Source: Treponema sp.
GTDB taxonomy: Bacteria > Spirochaetota > Spirochaetia > Treponematales > Treponemataceae
NCBI GenBank assembly: GCA_016286365.1
Contig: JAEESN010000004.1
Coordinates: forward strand, 87,912 to 151,911
Direction of reading: 5' to 3'
Length of the DNA stretch: 64,000 nt
Shown: positions 44,177 through 52,398 of the stretch, piece after piece
Layout of the letters: each line of letters opens with the position of its first letter
How positions within the stretch are numbered: the stretch's first letter is position 1
The notes under the pieces: model-generated
Seen by the model: the letters and a program-made list of their open reading frames with translations, nothing else
What the model was told of the DNA's origin: nothing
Databases searched by the model: none
Made by a program: the position numbers and the translations under genes

Positions 44177-45325
44177 TTAGAATGTGAATGTTAATCTTAA
44201 TTCAGCACCATAATTTGAATTAGTAACAGATGCACCGCTTATGTCGGTAAATGTAAAGATGTCAAATCCAAGCTGTAAATCCGAGAACAGGTTGTAAACC
44301 ATGATGAAATCAGCTTCTACACCACCTGCTTTAAATCCGGCTGATGCATAATCCATAAGGAACTTTGAATCGATTCCCCAATAGTAATTCTTTCCAACAT
44401 AAACAAACTGAACTCCAGGAAGAATCATACTTGTTGTTTCGTGGAGTGTATAAGAATTAGTAACTGTCCTTGAAGAAACTGTTGCAAACTTTGCAAGAAA
44501 ATCAGAAGCTCCAGAAGCGTATTCAACTCCGGCTTTTATATACATATTGTTTTCGAAAGTATAGAAAGTATTCAAAGCAGCAAAAAGACCGATATCTTCG
44601 AAGTTCAATGACTGGAGTATGAACGAAGCGTTGTAAGTAAATCTTTTTACGATTGGTCCCGACATTACTGTTTCGAGGTAAACCCTGTTCTTTTCTTCGG
44701 CACCAAGATCAATAAAACTCATCACTTCGAATTTTAAATTCTGACCTGCAAAAAGGTTATTAAAGTTTACACCAAGATCTGCAACAAGGTACGGATAAGC
44801 GAGTTTATAAAACTGTTTGTTTGTTCCGTAAGCTACACCCTTTGAACTTAATATAGAAACATTCTTTTCGTTCAAAAGACCTGTATATCCAACGGCAGCC
44901 TTGTAAGCAATCTTTTTAAATGTAAATTTAACCGAAACACCATCCATGTTCTGATTAAATATTGTCTTTGTTTCGTCGGTATAATTAAAACGTCCGAAGT
45001 TTATGTTAGCAGTAAAGGTTGGAGCCTTAATAACCTTAGAAAATTTTAAAAGGTCGATGTCTAAAATCTGATTGACTGCTTCTCCGTTAGAAGGTGCATT
45101 GCTGTAAGAAAAAGAATAAAGACCTTCAAGAGCGAATTTGAATCCTGTATCTGCAATTGGAGTTGTGTACCAGAAGAAAAGACCATCACTCTGTCTGTAA
45201 GAATAATTTGAAAAATCCGGTGTCTTTAAAGTTGATACATTTTTTACAACTCCACCCCATTCATAAGCACTTAAAGAGGCAGAAAAACATAAAGCGATTG
45301 TTAATGCAGTAAGTAATTTTTTCAT
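44177..45325 (-). CDS. Outer-membrane beta-barrel-like protein
   Basis: Signal peptide (KKLLTALTIALCFSASLSA), 382 residues of alternating strands rich in Tyr, Phe and Asn, ending in ELRLTFTF, a C-terminal aromatic as used by the barrel-assembly machinery. Looks like a treponemal porin-like protein of 16-18 strands. Lies 3 bases after the 161-residue gene and 18 before the FecR gene, so the three form one unit. Substrate unknown. Confidence 0.75.
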   Translation of the reverse strand: MKKLLTALTIALCFSASLSAYEWGGVVKNVSTLKTPDFSNYSYRQSDGLFFWYTTPIADTGFKFALEGLYSFSYSNAPSNGEAVNQILDIDLLKFSKVIKAPTFTANINFGRFNYTDETKTIFNQNMDGVSVKFTFKKIAYKAAVGYTGLLNEKNVSILSSKGVAYGTNKQFYKLAYPYLVADLGVNFNNLFAGQNLKFEVMSFIDLGAEEKNRVYLETVMSGPIVKRFTYNASFILQSLNFEDIGLFAALNTFYTFENNMYIKAGVEYASGASDFLAKFATVSSRTVTNSYTLHETTSMILPGVQFVYVGKNYYWGIDSKFLMDYASAGFKAGGVEADFIMVYNLFSDLQLGFDIFTFTDISGASVTNSNYGAELRLTFTF

Positions 45326-45328
45326 CTT

Positions 45329-45811
45329 CTACTCTCCCAAATCCATATCCATTCCATCATCTTTTGTACCATACTCAGTAAGGCAGGCATTGAGGATATT
45401 CATGAGTTCCTGACCGCTCAAATTCTGGGTAGCATCTGCAGAAGAAAGGATTACACCATCTGATTTAAATAATTTATATGCATAACGGCTTGAACCGTCT
45501 GTTGCCGAATACATGATGCTCTTATTAAGATTCTTGAACATCTTAGAAAAAATACCTGCAACTTCTTCGTATGTAACAAAATCGTCTGCGTTGTAAAGCT
45601 CTGGAATCTGTTTTGCATCGTATAAAGCTTTTACACATGCACTGTACGAAGCGTTACTTCTTGCAAGATTCTGATATACTGCAGAAAGATAGCAAACCTG
45701 ACCATATGTTGCCTTTTCTGAATTCAATATTCTTGTAACTACATCTGCCGACTGAGAAAAAGCAAGCGTTCCTGTAAAAAATATAGCAATTAATAATATA
45801 AACTTCTTCAT
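45329..45811 (-). CDS. Secreted small protein, first gene of the FecR/barrel operon
   Basis: Start at the ATG at 45811, signal peptide KKFILLIAIFFTGTLAFSQ. The rest (VVTRILNSEKATYGQVCYLS, DFVTYEEVAGIFSKMFKN) resembles an S-layer-homology-like helix arrangement, a weak match. About 160 residues, with an acidic tail (DDGMDMDLGE). No ribosome site; the promoter -10 ends 8 bases before the ATG, so a leaderless mRNA is predicted. Confidence 0.72.
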   Translation of the reverse strand: MKKFILLIAIFFTGTLAFSQSADVVTRILNSEKATYGQVCYLSAVYQNLARSNASYSACVKALYDAKQIPELYNADDFVTYEEVAGIFSKMFKNLNKSIMYSATDGSSRYAYKLFKSDGVILSSADATQNLSGQELMNILNACLTEYGTKDDGMDMDLGE

Positions 45812-45818
45812 AAATCTG

Positions 45819-45847
45819 ATTATAGAATACAAAAAGTATGTTGTCTA
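45819..45847 (-). promoter_or_regulatory. Promoter of the FecR/barrel operon, leaderless arrangement
   Basis: TAGACA (45847-45842), 17-base spacer, TATAAT (45824-45819); the -10 ends 8 bases before the ATG at 45811. Confidence 0.75.
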
Positions 45848-45920
45848 TAATTTCTACTTGCATTCTGTAAAGAATCAATGTAAACTTTTAAAGTATTTTC
45901 ATAAATATAAGGAGATGAAA

Positions 45921-46292
45921 ATGAAAAAGATTTTTGCAGTACTCATCGTAGCAGCTACAATGGTTGTAGGACTTTTCGCTGATGACAAGTTCCCTACAGG
46001 TTCTTGGATTGATTCCAGATATGACGCTGAATGGAGATTCGGTCTTGATGGATCAATCGAATTATACGATGCAAATACAGGTAAATTGTATTACACCTTC
46101 TCTAAGAGCAAGATTTCTAACTACAAGCTCACACCATCAAAAGACGGTTTAACATTGTCTTTCACATGCTCTGAAACAGGCCGTTCTTACAAATTCACAA
46201 AACCTGTATCTCTTAGTACAGATCTTATTCTCGAAATCGATCCTGTATGGACTGATGAAAACTATAAGACAAACATCAAATTTAAGAAATAG
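45921..46292 (+). CDS. Small secreted beta-rich protein
   Basis: 123 residues; the ATG six bases after AAGGAG is chosen over two upstream in-frame starts. Signal peptide (KKIFAVLIVAATMVVGLFA). Mature part (PTGSWIDSRYDAEWRFGLDG, LYDANTGKLYYTFSKSK) is a lipocalin-like run of strands; no named family. Divergent from the FecR operon and convergent with the LacI gene, with only two bases between the stops. Confidence 0.78.
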   Translation: MKKIFAVLIVAATMVVGLFADDKFPTGSWIDSRYDAEWRFGLDGSIELYDANTGKLYYTFSKSKISNYKLTPSKDGLTLSFTCSETGRSYKFTKPVSLSTDLILEIDPVWTDENYKTNIKFKK

Positions 46293-46294
46293 TC

Positions 46295-47335
46295 TTACTT
46301 AACGGATTTCCGTTTAACAAGGCGGCATGGAATAAATACCTTTTCTGAGGTCTGTTCTGTGCCGCTTATTTTATTATAGAGCAGTTCTGCCGATTTTTTC
46401 CCTGTTTCTAAAAGCGGGATTTCCATTGTGGTTAAAGGCGGAATCAAAAACTGGCAGATTTCACGGTTATCAAAACCTGCAACAGAAACTTCCTTTCCTA
46501 TTTCGATTTTATTTTCGCTAAGATAATCAAAAACACCGGCAGCCATCAAATCATTAAAACAAAAGATGACTTTCTTTTCGTTCTTTTCCCCAAAACCTTT
46601 CTTAAATAACTGGGCACAGGCTTTATATCCCGATTCCCTTGTCCATTCGCCCTGAACAATATAATCATTATTAACAGAAATCTTATGAGCTTTAAATGAT
46701 TCAAGACAGCCTTCAAGTCGCTTTGCAGCATGAACATTTTCTTCGCTCGCTTTTACAATGCCGATATTTTTAAATCCTTTTTCTACAAAATAATCAATCA
46801 TCTGGATTGCCGCATTTTTATCGTCGATGATTACTTCGGAAATACCCTTTGTATTGCATTCTGAATAACAGAGAACCAAAGGAACTTCGTCAAATTCAGA
46901 AAGAAAATCTATGTGCCTTGAATGTGCCGCAATGTAAATTATTCCATCTACGCGGAAAGACAAAAGCTGTGAAAAAGCGGAATTAACTCCTATGATGAAT
47001 TTATCCCTTTCTTTTTCTGCATCCTTGTATTTTGAATACATCCTTAAATTTTCAAAGATTACTTTATAGCCGTGGCGCTCAAGAAAGCCCATTATTCCTT
47101 CTACTATGTGTGAAGTGCTGAATGCAGTAATGTCTTCGATGATTAATCCTATTGTGTTTGTTTTTTGAAGGCGCAATGTTCGCGCAAGATAATTCGGCTT
47201 ATAACCGAGCTTTTCTACCATCTCTAAAACGCGTTTTTTTGTTGCTTCGCCTACGTTTGATTTATCGTTTAAGATATTAGAAACTGTCGCTATTGATACA
47301 CCGCATTTTTCTGATATTTCTTTTAAAGTAATCAT
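46295..47335 (-). CDS. LacI-family transcriptional regulator
   Basis: 346 residues: N-terminal HTH (TLKEISEKCGVSIATVSNILN) and hinge helix, followed by a periplasmic-binding-protein-like effector domain (TIGLIIEDITAFSTSHIVEG ... VAGFDNREICQFLIPPLTT). Regulates sugar metabolism in known members; its operon is not evident. It lies 9 bases downstream of the acidic sensor gene but has its own promoter (47342-47370) that overlaps that gene's stop and lacks a ribosome site, so it is probably expressed alone from a leaderless mRNA. Confidence 0.93.
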   Translation of the reverse strand: MITLKEISEKCGVSIATVSNILNDKSNVGEATKKRVLEMVEKLGYKPNYLARTLRLQKTNTIGLIIEDITAFSTSHIVEGIMGFLERHGYKVIFENLRMYSKYKDAEKERDKFIIGVNSAFSQLLSFRVDGIIYIAAHSRHIDFLSEFDEVPLVLCYSECNTKGISEVIIDDKNAAIQMIDYFVEKGFKNIGIVKASEENVHAAKRLEGCLESFKAHKISVNNDYIVQGEWTRESGYKACAQLFKKGFGEKNEKKVIFCFNDLMAAGVFDYLSENKIEIGKEVSVAGFDNREICQFLIPPLTTMEIPLLETGKKSAELLYNKISGTEQTSEKVFIPCRLVKRKSVK

Positions 47336-47341
47336 ACTGTT

Positions 47342-47370
47342 ATTTTAGTTTTTTATTACCGAATCGACAA
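47342..47370 (-). promoter_or_regulatory. LacI gene promoter, leaderless arrangement
   Basis: TTGTCG (47370-47365), 17-base spacer, TAAAAT (47347-47342) with the -10 ending 7 bases before the ATG at 47335 and overlapping the upstream stop codon. Confidence 0.65.
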
Positions 47371-49582
47371 GTTCTTTAAATACTGGATCGAGCTTTACGT
47401 TTGAATATTCAAGCTCAGACGAAATTGAATACACACCCTTATCCTGCACGATAGATTCAGGAGATTCACCTTCGAGCTCTGTTACAGGAACACCGTCTGC
47501 CCCGAATGAAGTTAAAGAGAAATTATTATCGCCTGCAGGAAGAAGTTCATCCGGTTCGCAGAAATCAGGGATGTAAACAACAAATCTGTATGAGTCGTCG
47601 TATGGTACTGAATCGCGCGATGGATGTGCCGTACCGATTCCAGGCTCTTCTGTAAATGCGTCATCTGTTGCAGAGAATTCCTGGGCTTCCATCTTTACCT
47701 TTACGGCAGCAAGCTCAAGCTGTTTGTCGTCGTCTAAATCTTCTTCCGGAATATCTACGGCTGTTTCTGAATCTTCCGGCTCTGCTTCTTCTACAATATT
47801 TATGTCTATATCTTCAAGATCTTCTGTTTTATTTTCTGATTCTATTGTTTCTGTATCTTCAATTTCTTCTACAGGCTCAATTGCTTTAGTTACATCACTT
47901 GATTCAAGGGCGATTGTTTCGTCGGCCTGCGGTGCATTCTGTACGACTGTTTTGTCAGAGTCTTTCGAAGCTGCAATTGTTTTGTCAGCCGGAGAAATCT
48001 TTTCTACATCAGAAATTTCTTCTACAGGTTCTGCTTCTGCAATTTCTTCTACATCACTTACTTCTTCGGCATCGCCTATTTCTTCAACTTCTTCAATTTC
48101 TTCTACAGCTTCTGCTTCAGGTATTTCTTCTGCATCCGAAATCTCTTCTGTCTCACCTATCTCTTCAATTTCTTCAATCTCTTCGGCATCTGAAATTTCT
48201 TCTACATCGCTCACTTCTTCTACAGGTGTAACGCCCTGAGTCTGAGGCACAACATTATTAACATTGATTTTTGCAGTCTGTAAAACTTCTTCGATTACCC
48301 TTCTTATTTCTTCGATTGAAGCACCATTAAGAGAACCGGTTTCCTTTTCTTTCTGAGAGTTGATTACAGATATAATTTCTTCCCAGCTTTTATCCAGGAA
48401 TTCGTTGATTTCTTTTTCGTGTTTTTTAGACTTTCCGCCAATGCTCTTTTTAATTTCATCTGAGAATTCTTCCTTTCGGAATTCTAGCTGACGTGCAATC
48501 GATGCCCATTCAACCTTCTGCTTATTTTCGAGGTATTCATTAATCATACCAAACTGAACTTTCTTAACCCTCTGCTTTATTACAGTAAGATAATCACGCT
48601 TTAAGCTGAAGATTAAGAACGCAATAAGAAGAATTGTGATGAATACGCTTATATAGATGAGCCAGATATATTCTTTTGGAAGTTCAAAATATGATGAATT
48701 AACGGCAGCAGAAACACTGATGAATTTTCCGGAAGTTCCTGTCATCATAACCCAGTATGAATTGTCTTTTCCTTCGAGTATTCTTTCGAGCTGATTTTTA
48801 GCTTCTGATTTTTTAGACCACACTTTTACTGCAGCCTGTAAGAATTCTTTTTTGCCGTCAAGCGGAACATCTGCTATAAAGCCGCCTTTGAAAGAATCGT
48901 CGCATGCAATTAAGAAATTTTCACCAATGGAAAGTTCCTGCTTATTTATTAAAAGCTGTTCAAGAGAATACTGATTAAAATAACATACGAGGCTTGCAAA
49001 ACATGTCTTTTCTGTGATGTAGAACGGGAACGAGATGATGATTCTGTTCGCATTTGAATCAAGGATGATTTTTGCTTCCGGCGCATTCTGATTTACAAGA
49101 ACCACCGATGGATCAAACTCTTTGAGCTCTGCCTGTACGTCCGGATAGTTTTTATACTGCTTTTTAAGACCGTCTACCTTCATCACATCTGATTCAAAGG
49201 TACTAAAATGGATATTTCGCCCGTTATTTTCTATAAGACGAATGCCTTCGAGCCCGTCAAGTTCATCTAAAAGCTTAATTGTGAGGTTTCTGCGGTCAAT
49301 TTCGTCTTTTTCGGACGGATTCTGCTGGACAAAGGACTTTACGGATGGGGCTTTAAGGAATGAACTGTCCCCGTCCTGGATTTTAGAGAAGATATCAGAG
49401 ATGTAAGAGTTACAGCTTTCGGAAAGTTTATCTACCTGAGATTGCTTTTGGGCAATCCGTGACTGTGCGTAGAACTTTGTTTCAATCTTTGACATTAAAC
49501 CGGTTTGCGCAAAGATTACAAAAGCCCCGAAAATCAACAGTGCAGATAGAAAACTAAATGCTGTCTTCTGGCCAGAAGTCAT
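47345..49582 (-). CDS. Membrane sensor-like protein with long acidic cytoplasmic tail
   Basis: Two transmembrane helices (near residues 9-29 and 305-326) enclose a periplasmic domain of about 275 residues (SFVQQNPSEKDEIDRRNLTI, RIIISFPFYITEKTCFASLV), like Cache/dCache sensors but without the usual methyl-accepting signalling domain. A coiled region (340-430) and an extreme Glu/Ile/Ala/Asp-rich tail (450-620) with repeated EEI-x-(D/E)AEEI units follow, ending in a compact C-terminal segment. May be an envelope or chemotaxis-related scaffold. Function unknown. Confidence 0.7.
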   Translation of the reverse strand: MTSGQKTAFSFLSALLIFGAFVIFAQTGLMSKIETKFYAQSRIAQKQSQVDKLSESCNSYISDIFSKIQDGDSSFLKAPSVKSFVQQNPSEKDEIDRRNLTIKLLDELDGLEGIRLIENNGRNIHFSTFESDVMKVDGLKKQYKNYPDVQAELKEFDPSVVLVNQNAPEAKIILDSNANRIIISFPFYITEKTCFASLVCYFNQYSLEQLLINKQELSIGENFLIACDDSFKGGFIADVPLDGKKEFLQAAVKVWSKKSEAKNQLERILEGKDNSYWVMMTGTSGKFISVSAAVNSSYFELPKEYIWLIYISVFITILLIAFLIFSLKRDYLTVIKQRVKKVQFGMINEYLENKQKVEWASIARQLEFRKEEFSDEIKKSIGGKSKKHEKEINEFLDKSWEEIISVINSQKEKETGSLNGASIEEIRRVIEEVLQTAKINVNNVVPQTQGVTPVEEVSDVEEISDAEEIEEIEEIGETEEISDAEEIPEAEAVEEIEEVEEIGDAEEVSDVEEIAEAEPVEEISDVEKISPADKTIAASKDSDKTVVQNAPQADETIALESSDVTKAIEPVEEIEDTETIESENKTEDLEDIDINIVEEAEPEDSETAVDIPEEDLDDDKQLELAAVKVKMEAQEFSATDDAFTEEPGIGTAHPSRDSVPYDDSYRFVVYIPDFCEPDELLPAGDNNFSLTSFGADGVPVTELEGESPESIVQDKGVYSISSELEYSNVKLDPVFKELVDSVIKN

Positions 49583-49688
49583 ATTTCTTAGTTTCCTTTG
49601 TCGTTTTTTAAACTCTTTGTTTATATGAGCTTAAAACACTCCACTAAATAATTATCGGCATTCAGGACTTAAATCTTCAATCTAAATG

Positions 49689-49717
49689 TTGCGATTTAGA
49701 ACTTCTTACTATATAGT
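49689..49717 (+). promoter_or_regulatory. hflX promoter, leaderless arrangement
   Basis: TTGCGA (49689-49694), 17-base spacer, TATAGT (49712-49717); the -10 ends 8 bases before the ATG at 49725. Confidence 0.6.
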
Positions 49718-49724
49718 TAAAATG

Positions 49725-50969
49725 ATGATTGAAGTAGAAAAGGAAATGACAAAGGTTCCAAGAGCCCTGCTCATAGGAGAACCCGGTAACGATTTACTCG
49801 AACTCAAAGGTCTTGTCCAAACCCTCGGGATGGATATTGTCCAGCGCTTAACTTTAAACCGTCTTGAAGTCCATCCGGCTTACGGCATGGGAAAAGGTAA
49901 GGCACAAGAGATTAATGAACTTGCTCACCAGATTCAAGTCGACTGCATCATCTTTGACTTTAACCTTGAGCCCCGTAAACAGAGAAACTGGGAAGAGCTT
50001 ACAAACCTTTCCTGCTTTGACCGCCAGGAAGTAATCATAAAGATTTTTGCACAGAGGGCGAAGACTAAAGAAGCCGTTTTACAGGTTGATCTTGCACGCT
50101 ATTCTTACTCGCTTCCCCGCTTAGCCCACATGAATAAGGATTTTTCAAGGCAGAGGGGTGGTGCGTTCGGAGCAAAGGGTTCGGGAGAAACTCAGCTTGA
50201 ATTGAGCCAGCGTCTTGTTCACGAAAAAATCACTCAGATTAAAAGGGAACTTGCAGAAATAGAAATCAACAGACAGACACAGCGAAAGCAGAGGGGGAAA
50301 TTTCCTTCGTGCGCACTTGTCGGATATACAAACGCCGGAAAATCAAGCCTTTTGAATGCTTTAACAGGTTCAGATTCCTACGTAGAAGATAAGCTTTTTG
50401 CAACACTCGATCCACTTACAAGAAAACTTCCCTTAAACGACAGTGCAACGGCGCTCATCACAGATACAGTTGGATTTATCAATAATCTTCCGCATCACCT
50501 TATAGACGCTTTTAAATCTACACTCGAAGAAGCCGTATATGCCGATTTACTTTTAATCGTCCTTGATTCATCGGATCCGGAAGCAGAAGAACAGTATAAA
50601 ACAGTTTGCAGCGTTTTAAGCGACATAAAGGCAGACCAGAATCCTCGCTTAATTCTTTTAAATAAAACAGATAAATCAGAAGAAAATCCTGAAAATCTGA
50701 TGCACCTTCGCCAGACCTTCCCTGATGCAATCTGTATAAGCGCAAAAACAGAAAACGGATTTATAGAACTTAAAGACAAGGTGTATGAGCTTTTATACGG
50801 CGAAAGTGCTGATTACATAATTCCACCTAATCAGACTGTCTTAATCAACGAACTTAAAAAAGCCGGCTGCATTACAAAAGAAGAATGGCTCGACGACGGT
50901 GTTCACATCACTGCGCGCACAACCGGACGACTAAAGGCTCTTGCAACAGCTTTCGAAGTAATAAAATAA
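49725..50969 (+). CDS. hflX: HflX ribosome-associated GTPase
   Basis: Ribosome-splitting and rescue GTPase. The HflX N-terminal domain (KVPRALLIGEPGNDLLELKG ... HPAYGMGKGKAQEI) is followed by SRQRGGAFGAKGSGETQLEL and a G domain with GYTNAGKSSLLNALTG (P-loop), DTVGFINNLP (G3) and NKTD (G4). Start uncertain: the frame is open to 49686; ATG 49725 is chosen because it lies 8 bases past a promoter -10 and no ribosome site precedes any candidate. FliL-like gene follows 23 bases on. Confidence 0.92.
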   Translation: MIEVEKEMTKVPRALLIGEPGNDLLELKGLVQTLGMDIVQRLTLNRLEVHPAYGMGKGKAQEINELAHQIQVDCIIFDFNLEPRKQRNWEELTNLSCFDRQEVIIKIFAQRAKTKEAVLQVDLARYSYSLPRLAHMNKDFSRQRGGAFGAKGSGETQLELSQRLVHEKITQIKRELAEIEINRQTQRKQRGKFPSCALVGYTNAGKSSLLNALTGSDSYVEDKLFATLDPLTRKLPLNDSATALITDTVGFINNLPHHLIDAFKSTLEEAVYADLLLIVLDSSDPEAEEQYKTVCSVLSDIKADQNPRLILLNKTDKSEENPENLMHLRQTFPDAICISAKTENGFIELKDKVYELLYGESADYIIPPNQTVLINELKKAGCITKEEWLDDGVHITARTTGRLKALATAFEVIK

Positions 50970-50992
50970 AAAAATAAATTGAGGGGAAAATC

Positions 50993-51544
50993 ATGCGTAT
51001 AAGAATGAGTTGGGAAGATAAACCACTGTGGCAGAAATTTAAAGAAGGAAACACAAGGACCGAAAGAATCCTTATTTACATCATAGCCTTAATAATATGC
51101 ATCATAATACTTGGTACAATCGTTGGCTTAATAGGAAAGTTTTTTTCTTCGGGTAAGGAAAGAACGCCGGACCCTTCTCCAAGTGAAATTGAAAGCCTTT
51201 ATAAAGATTCATCTACAAGCATGGCAGCCTATACTGGTCTTGGAAAAATCAGGACATCTTCTAAACCCGAAACGGATGCAGAAGATGATTACGGAACTCT
51301 AATCGTAATTTCGCCGTGGTTTTCTTACCCTAAGGACGACGCAGAATTTTTTGAAGAGCTTTCAAGAAAGAGGGTTTTAATCACAGGAATAATCACAAAT
51401 TATTTTACTTCGCGCACAAAAAGTGAACTCGACTCAATTCCCGAAGAAAATATAAAAGCCGACCTCTTATCCCAGATAAACGGTCAGCTTTCTTTAGGAA
51501 AATTAGGCGATTTATATTTTACAGATTACATTTTTATAGAATAA
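50993..51544 (+). CDS. FliL-like single-pass membrane protein
   Basis: 183 residues: one transmembrane helix (ILIYIIALIICIIILGTIVGLIG) then a periplasmic domain whose end (LITGIITNYFTSRTKSELD, INGQLSLGKLGDLYFTDYIF) matches the C-terminal FliL pattern of short strand plus KVxxVYFTxFVIQ. FliL supports stator function of flagella; in spirochaetes these are periplasmic. The first 100 residues differ from textbook FliL, so a paralogue is possible. SD GGGG, same direction as hflX. Confidence 0.72.
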   Translation: MRIRMSWEDKPLWQKFKEGNTRTERILIYIIALIICIIILGTIVGLIGKFFSSGKERTPDPSPSEIESLYKDSSTSMAAYTGLGKIRTSSKPETDAEDDYGTLIVISPWFSYPKDDAEFFEELSRKRVLITGIITNYFTSRTKSELDSIPEENIKADLLSQINGQLSLGKLGDLYFTDYIFIE

Positions 51545-51596
51545 ATCTACCAGGCCTTAATGTGCCCCGGATAAATCTCTGTAAAACAATTTAAAT

Positions 51597-52175
51597 CTAT
51601 TTTTCGCTTTCGGTAATATCTTTTACCTCTGCCTTTACTGTCCTCTTTTGAAGAATTACTTCTTTTGCAATCACAACTACTCCAAGAACAAGGGCAACAA
51701 TTCCGCAGATGATGAATAAGGTCTTTATGATTGAACCGATTGGTGTAATGAACAGAAGAACTGCAATTATAAAATAGATGAAACTTTCGTAAGTGATTCG
51801 TTTTTTATCATCATCAGAAAGGCCCGGAATAAAAAGCGAAGAGAAAAATCCTGTAAAAGCAAAGAGAATTAAATAAACGGCAAGAACAAAGGTAATCACA
51901 GTCCAGATTGCAGTAAAGGTATTCATGAGTGCAAGCGGGAAGAATACTGCAAGAATTCCTACGATGATGCTCGAAATACATTTTGCAAGAAGAGTCTTTT
52001 TGTAAACAGGCTCATCGCTTAAATTGTAATATTTTTTAAGGCTGTAAATTCCGTTTATTAAAGTTGCCGCACCAACAAGAATAACAATCACCCTCATGCA
52101 GGTTTCCGGAATTGTAATCATCAGGATGCCCATGACTGCAAGAATTATACCAAGAAAAATATTTTTAACCTTCAT
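51597..52175 (-). CDS. DUF308/HdeD-type membrane protein
   Basis: 192 residues with six hydrophobic helices in pairs (IFLGIILAVMGILMITIP, VIVILVGAATLINGIYSLKK, ISSIIVGILAVFFPLALMN and so on), the repeat pattern of DUF308/HdeD proteins, and a charged tail (KAEVKDITESEK). Role unknown; some relatives are linked to acid stress. Perfect GGAGG site before ATG. Single gene convergent to the HflX unit. Confidence 0.85.
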   Translation of the reverse strand: MKVKNIFLGIILAVMGILMITIPETCMRVIVILVGAATLINGIYSLKKYYNLSDEPVYKKTLLAKCISSIIVGILAVFFPLALMNTFTAIWTVITFVLAVYLILFAFTGFFSSLFIPGLSDDDKKRITYESFIYFIIAVLLFITPIGSIIKTLFIICGIVALVLGVVVIAKEVILQKRTVKAEVKDITESEK

Positions 52176-52398
52176 AAACCATTCCTCCGGACAAACTGAT
52201 GTCTTTTTATGCCTTCAGCCCGTCCATTATTAAATATCATCTTCCTTAAGTATAACACTGTTTTACGCGAAAAAACAAAAAAGAAATAAAAAAATTTGTG
52301 GTATTTTCGCCCTTTATGATTTATACTTTAAAGACGCATTATTAAGTCTAAAGTCAATAAAAAAGTCCAGAAAATCAAAACACAGGATTAAAAGACAG

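Noticed and set aside
47724..48239. Ser/Ile-rich plus-strand ORF of 171 codons
   Set aside because: Antisense of the Glu/Ile/Asp repeat of the gene at 47345-49582.
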